From: JBFLVQ01 sp040758525
Lineage (GTDB): Bacteria > Acidobacteriota > Blastocatellia > Chloracidobacteriales > JADJPF01
Length of the DNA: 9,267 nucleotides
Assembly (NCBI GenBank): GCA_040758525.1
Contig: JBFLVQ010000373.1
Coordinates: forward strand, 1-9,267
Reading direction: 5' to 3'
Part shown: positions 7,207 through 9,267 of the stretch, in pieces
How positions within the stretch are numbered: position 1 is the first letter of the stretch
Layout: each line of letters opens with the position of its first letter
Notes under the pieces: model-generated
What the model was told of the DNA's origin: nothing
The model's database searches: none
The model's input: the letters and a program-made list of their open reading frames with translations, nothing else
Program-made: the position numbers and the translations under genes

Positions 7207-7246
7207 CGGCCAAGATAAACTTTGGCCGTGATCTTCTGCCGAAGAT
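7207..7246. repeat. Two tandem perfect hairpins
   Basis: CGGCCAA (7207-7213) pairs with TTGGCCG (7222-7228) around 8 nt. Two bases later ATCTTC (7231-7236) pairs with GAAGAT (7241-7246) around TGCC. AAGAT at 7212-7216 can also pair with ATCTT at 7231-7235, so alternative folds exist. No T-tract follows on either strand, so these are not simple terminators. They could be the other end of the transposon remnant or a leader structure for the gene at 7354. Confidence 0.45.
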
Positions 7247-7353
7247 TGATAAAAATTAAATAGTTAAATCGAACATGTGGCCTTGCGAAAGCGGAAGGAA
7301 AAAGTGTATGCTGGCAGTGAAAAAAAACCTTATATGACGGCGGAGACCTAACT

Positions 7354-8244
7354 ATGTTCTGTCCAGCATGTGGCAAACAGAATGAAAGCCAAGTGCGCTT
7401 TTGTCGAGCATGCGGCAAGCAGCTACCTATGACTAGTAATCTGCCTCCGCAGCCTGCCGATGCTTCAGCTGCAGACGATCCATTTAAGACTAGATTAGCA
7501 ATTCCTGTAGAACAGGAGGCATTGAGACAAGAAGCATTAAAGAAACAGGCTACTCCGCCACCTGTAGCTAACCCGCAGGCTGCCGATCCATTCCAAACTG
7601 TTGTTGCTATGCCTGCTGCTAATCTCTCAAATCCTAGCGCAGCTCAGCCGTCTACTATGGATCCTTTTGCCACCCAAGTGGCTACCCCTTTTGATGCTGC
7701 ACAACTTGCTCGTGAAGCGGCTCAAGCTGCTAAACCGGCAGCTAAACCCTCCGCTCCGGCGGAGATGGATTCAATGAAGACGATTATTGGAATACCTGTG
7801 GTGACCAACCCACCTAGTGTACCTGAGAGTGCCGAGAGTAAGCCACCCGAGATGGATGCGATGAAGACAGTGGTAGCAATGCCAAGAGTAGTTGTGCCTC
7901 CTGCTGCTAATGCTAATGTGCCCGATCCAAATGCTACTGTGGTAGGTATTCCTCCTAATATGTTGCCGCCTCAGACCGATAAAGAGGTAAAAGAGAAGAA
8001 AGCAGAGATACCAGCAATGCCTGCTACGGTAGTTCAGGAGAGGCCGCCTATGCCGGTTCCTCCACCTATCCCACCACCTAATGCGCCTTTTGCTCGTGCC
8101 GCTGTACCGGAGAATTACAACCCTCTTCCAACCTTTGGTCAGGATAATAGAGCTTCATCTAACTCGAAAGTAATATATGTATTAGGTGCGCTTGCTTTAG
8201 TGGTAGTAGTAATACTATTCCTAATCTTCCTACTACTCACTTAA
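7354..8244 (+). CDS. Tail-anchored zinc-ribbon protein with repeated Thr motifs
   Basis: The 296-residue protein has three parts. Residues 2-24 are a zinc ribbon with C3, C6, C17 and C20 (CPACGK and CRACGK knuckles). Residues 30-270 are Pro/Ala-rich and probably disordered, with seven spaced motifs of the form D-x-[FMN]-x-T-x-[VIL]-[AG]-x-P; the Thr residues are T46, T82, T107, T143, T172, T195 and a degenerate T225. A proline run lies near 231-245. Residues 273-295 are a single strongly hydrophobic helix ending one residue before the C-terminus. The protein therefore should be anchored by its tail with everything else in the cytosol. The ATG is fixed by the ribbon and by GGAG 8 nt upstream. 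Similar architecture is seen in Acidobacteria and Myxobacteria. The Thr motifs look like possible kinase sites or FHA ligands, but that is inference. Confidence 0.85.
   Translation: MFCPACGKQNESQVRFCRACGKQLPMTSNLPPQPADASAADDPFKTRLAIPVEQEALRQEALKKQATPPPVANPQAADPFQTVVAMPAANLSNPSAAQPSTMDPFATQVATPFDAAQLAREAAQAAKPAAKPSAPAEMDSMKTIIGIPVVTNPPSVPESAESKPPEMDAMKTVVAMPRVVVPPAANANVPDPNATVVGIPPNMLPPQTDKEVKEKKAEIPAMPATVVQERPPMPVPPPIPPPNAPFARAAVPENYNPLPTFGQDNRASSNSKVIYVLGALALVVVVILFLIFLLLT
7477..8043 (+). repeat. Coding repeats: seven spaced ~10-residue Thr motifs
   Basis: Within the disordered linker of the zinc-ribbon protein, units at residues 42-51 (DPFKTRLAIP), 78-87, 103-112, 139-148, 168-177 and 191-200 share D at position 1, T at 5, an aliphatic residue at 7, A or G at 8, and P at 10. 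A seventh at about 221-230 keeps only the ATVV core. Spacing is 23-36 residues and the intervening sequence is unrelated, so selection seems to act on the motif, not on recent DNA duplication. Confidence 0.8.
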
Positions 8245-8282
8245 CGCACTTGTCGTGAAGCTAATTTAACAGCAATTTTTAA

Positions 8283-8951
8283 CTATTCTGGTAAGAGATT
8301 GAGTACCTGTTTAAGGTAGGCAGTCTTGTTCTGTAATATACGGACTTCGAAGTTGATCTTTTCCGGCTTGTCTTCGGCGGGCAGCGAAGAGAGTTGATAT
8401 TCAGCAACATTTAATTCATAGGCGACCCAGGCACGCAGCCCAGCAGTGCCTTGCTGCTCAAAAGTTGTCTGCCAAGTAAAAGGGGGCTGGCCTTCGGGTG
8501 GAGTGGGTCCTTTGCTTAACTCATTCTCCAGTCGGCGCACCAATCCTTCCACAGAGATTTCGCCAGGCTGCTTACGGGCAAGATTCTCGGCTGCCGTGTC
8601 AAGTAGCATGGCTTTAAGCTGGGCAGTAGTCTGATAAGCCAGTCGTAATATTGCCAACTCAATCTTACGTTGCTGTTCATCTACAACCTTTTGTTGTACT
8701 GTCTGTTGCTGTAATTGTAAGGCCTGTAAGATCGCTTCCGTGCCACACTGGGTAAAGAGCATCTCCCAATCACCTTTAAAGGGTTTGCCTGGCACAGTGC
8801 AAGGATCGCCAAAGATATCTTTTAACAATTCATACATAAGCTGACGGCCACGATTAATATGTAGACGTTCCGCACCCGTTGGTGCGAGCTTATGGTATTC
8901 TCTGATCTTTTCTGCACGTTTAATAATTTCAGATTGGGTTAGGCTAGGCAT
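8283..8951 (-). CDS. Uncharacterised helical protein
   Basis: The 222-residue product starts at an ATG with GGGAG (8961-8965) 9 nt upstream. The frame stays open to an ATG at 9071, which would add a hydrophobic 40-residue leader, but that extension runs through a perfect terminator hairpin and is rejected. No signal peptide or membrane span remains. The sequence is mainly helical and charged. It has a Gln-rich segment near residues 77-95 and a Pro/Gly-rich loop at about 150-158. Two short parallel stretches, WEMLFTQCGTEAILQALQL and WQTTFEQQGTAGLRAWVAY, share W-x3-F-x-Q-x-G-T-x3-L, suggesting an internal duplication. I recognise no family. It converges on the zinc-ribbon gene with 38 bp between stops. 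Confidence 0.75.
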   Translation of the reverse strand: MPSLTQSEIIKRAEKIREYHKLAPTGAERLHINRGRQLMYELLKDIFGDPCTVPGKPFKGDWEMLFTQCGTEAILQALQLQQQTVQQKVVDEQQRKIELAILRLAYQTTAQLKAMLLDTAAENLARKQPGEISVEGLVRRLENELSKGPTPPEGQPPFTWQTTFEQQGTAGLRAWVAYELNVAEYQLSSLPAEDKPEKINFEVRILQNKTAYLKQVLNLLPE

Positions 8952-8987
8952 ACTGCTCGTCTCCCTATTGGCGTGTTTATCTAAAAC

Positions 8988-9016
8988 ATTAAACTGCAAA
9001 AGGCGCAGGAACGCAA
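8988..9016 (-). promoter_or_regulatory. Candidate promoter of the helical-protein gene
   Basis: On the minus strand, TTGCGT (9011-9016) is followed after exactly 17 nt by TTTAAT (8988-8993), a 5-of-6 match to the -10. Transcription would start near 8981, leaving a 30-nt leader with the GGGAG site. It lies just downstream of the terminator at 9034, which fits an independent unit. Confidence 0.4.
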
Positions 9017-9033
9017 CTAGGGAGAGAAGCAAG

Positions 9034-9063
9034 AAAAAAACGGGCCGAAAAAGCGTTCGGCCC
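9034..9063 (-). terminator. Strong intrinsic terminator, minus strand
   Basis: On the minus strand, GGGCCGAA and TTCGGCCC form a perfect 8-bp, GC-rich stem (9042-9049 with 9056-9063) with a 6-nt loop. It is followed by G and seven T (9034-9040). No T-tract follows on the plus strand, so it acts only on transcripts coming from the right. It must end a unit that lies in 9064-9267 or beyond. Confidence 0.85.
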
Positions 9064-9249
9064 AGTAACAAAAAGCGGAGTTATTCTGCAGTCGGGACTC
9101 CAGATTCAGAAAAAGTAAGCCCCGACGGCCCCATATTAACGAATCGTTTTACTTGATACAAGCTCTCCTGCTTGATTAGAGCCGTACAACCTCCTGAATA
9201 AGCAGGTCATCTACCAGCAAAATCGTGGACCTATTCGCCAAATGAGCGC
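9034..9249 (-). ncRNA. Candidate structured non-coding RNA, about 200 nt
   Basis: All three minus-strand frames are closed by stops between 9064 and 9267, yet the stretch ends in a strong terminator. Nested pairings are visible: 9217-9225 with 9145-9152 (one bulge, one G-U), 9200-9206 with 9167-9173 (CCTGCTT/AAGCAGG, perfect), and 9227-9231 with 9127-9131 (GGTCC/GGGCC, one G-U). A separate hairpin pairs 9121-9126 with 9091-9096. Together this makes an interrupted rod, a hairpin and a terminator. A TATAGA (9256-9261) could be its -10, with a start near 9249. Length and rod shape recall 6S RNA, but I see no sequence signature of 6S, tmRNA, SRP or RNase P RNA. It could instead be the long 3' untranslated region of a gene to the right. 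Confidence 0.4.
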
Positions 9250-9263
9250 TTTCGGTCTATAAT
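9235..9263 (+). promoter_or_regulatory. Possible rightward promoter at the window edge
   Basis: TATAAT (9258-9263) is a perfect -10. TCGCCA (9235-9240) lies 17 nt upstream and matches the -35 at 4 of 6 positions. A transcript would leave the window at once, so nothing more can be said. The same bases overlap the proposed minus-strand -10, so only one may be real. Confidence 0.3.
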
Positions 9264-9267
9264 CTAT

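Larger units (their letters stand above)
7002..7353. other. 352-bp non-coding stretch between the two zinc-ribbon genes
   Basis: No convincing gene is present. It holds a probable transposon end (7063-7132), a run without recognisable features (7133-7206), two tandem hairpins (7207-7246), an AT-rich segment, and the start region of the second zinc-ribbon gene. A weak TTGCGA (7283-7288) and TATGCT (7307-7312) pair, 18 nt apart, is the best promoter candidate for the gene at 7354. GGAG (7342-7345) is its ribosome site. Confidence 0.6.

Noticed and set aside
7144..7218. Small plus-strand frame starting MKIYIPRL (24 residues)
   Set aside because: No ribosome site, and it runs into the hairpin at 7207. 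No similarity recognised.
7279..7292. Second possible sigma-54 promoter (GG-N10-GC) before the gene at 7354
   Set aside because: The spacing fits, but the -12 reads AAGC instead of TTGC and the -24 is TGGCCT. Chance match likely.
8952..9071. N-terminal extension of the helical protein to an ATG at 9071, giving a signal-peptide-like leader
   Set aside because: It would run through a perfect terminator hairpin and a candidate promoter, while the ATG at 8951 has a good GGGAG site.
9064..9267. tmRNA, SRP RNA or tRNA at the right end
   Set aside because: No T-arm GGTTCGA sequence, CCA end, or SRP tetraloop motif is visible on either strand.

Overview
The window (9,267 bp, roughly balanced GC) looks like chromosomal DNA of a free-living bacterium rich in eukaryote-like signalling proteins. 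The best guess is Acidobacteriota, perhaps Blastocatellia. That rests on a Ser/Thr kinase fused to a TolB-like domain and TPRs, two proteins opening with a paired-CxxC zinc ribbon, and a sigma-54 promoter. No rRNA or marker gene is present, so this assignment is an inference.

Layout. 1-2847 (minus): a large Ser/Thr protein kinase whose last residues lie beyond the left edge. It diverges from a patatin-like phospholipase (3138-4553, plus), with a 290-bp promoter-bearing gap between them. The patatin gene is followed by a terminator-like hairpin and then a TIGR01777/YfcH-type NAD(P)-binding epimerase (4610-5524, plus). That gene converges, 7 bp apart, on a small multi-pass membrane protein (5532-6071, minus). 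Next comes a 290-bp regulatory region with three tandem TGNCA-N4-TGGCW palindromes and, 100-150 bp downstream, an excellent sigma-54 -24/-12 promoter. This promoter faces a zinc-ribbon protein (6363-7001, plus). A 352-bp non-coding stretch follows, with a probable solo IS200/IS605-type end and two tandem hairpins. A second zinc-ribbon protein (7354-8244, plus) has seven spaced copies of a Thr-centred motif and a C-terminal membrane anchor. It converges on an unrecognised helical protein (8283-8951, minus). The right end is non-coding on the minus strand but ends in a strong intrinsic terminator, suggesting a structured RNA of about 200 nt.

How the genes may work together. No operon is obvious, because most neighbours are divergent or convergent. 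The most interesting link is hypothetical. The kinase could phosphorylate the repeated Thr motifs of the tail-anchored zinc-ribbon protein, while the other zinc-ribbon protein is placed under sigma-54 and enhancer-binding-protein control. I did not find a CRISPR array, prophage genes, tRNA or rRNA.
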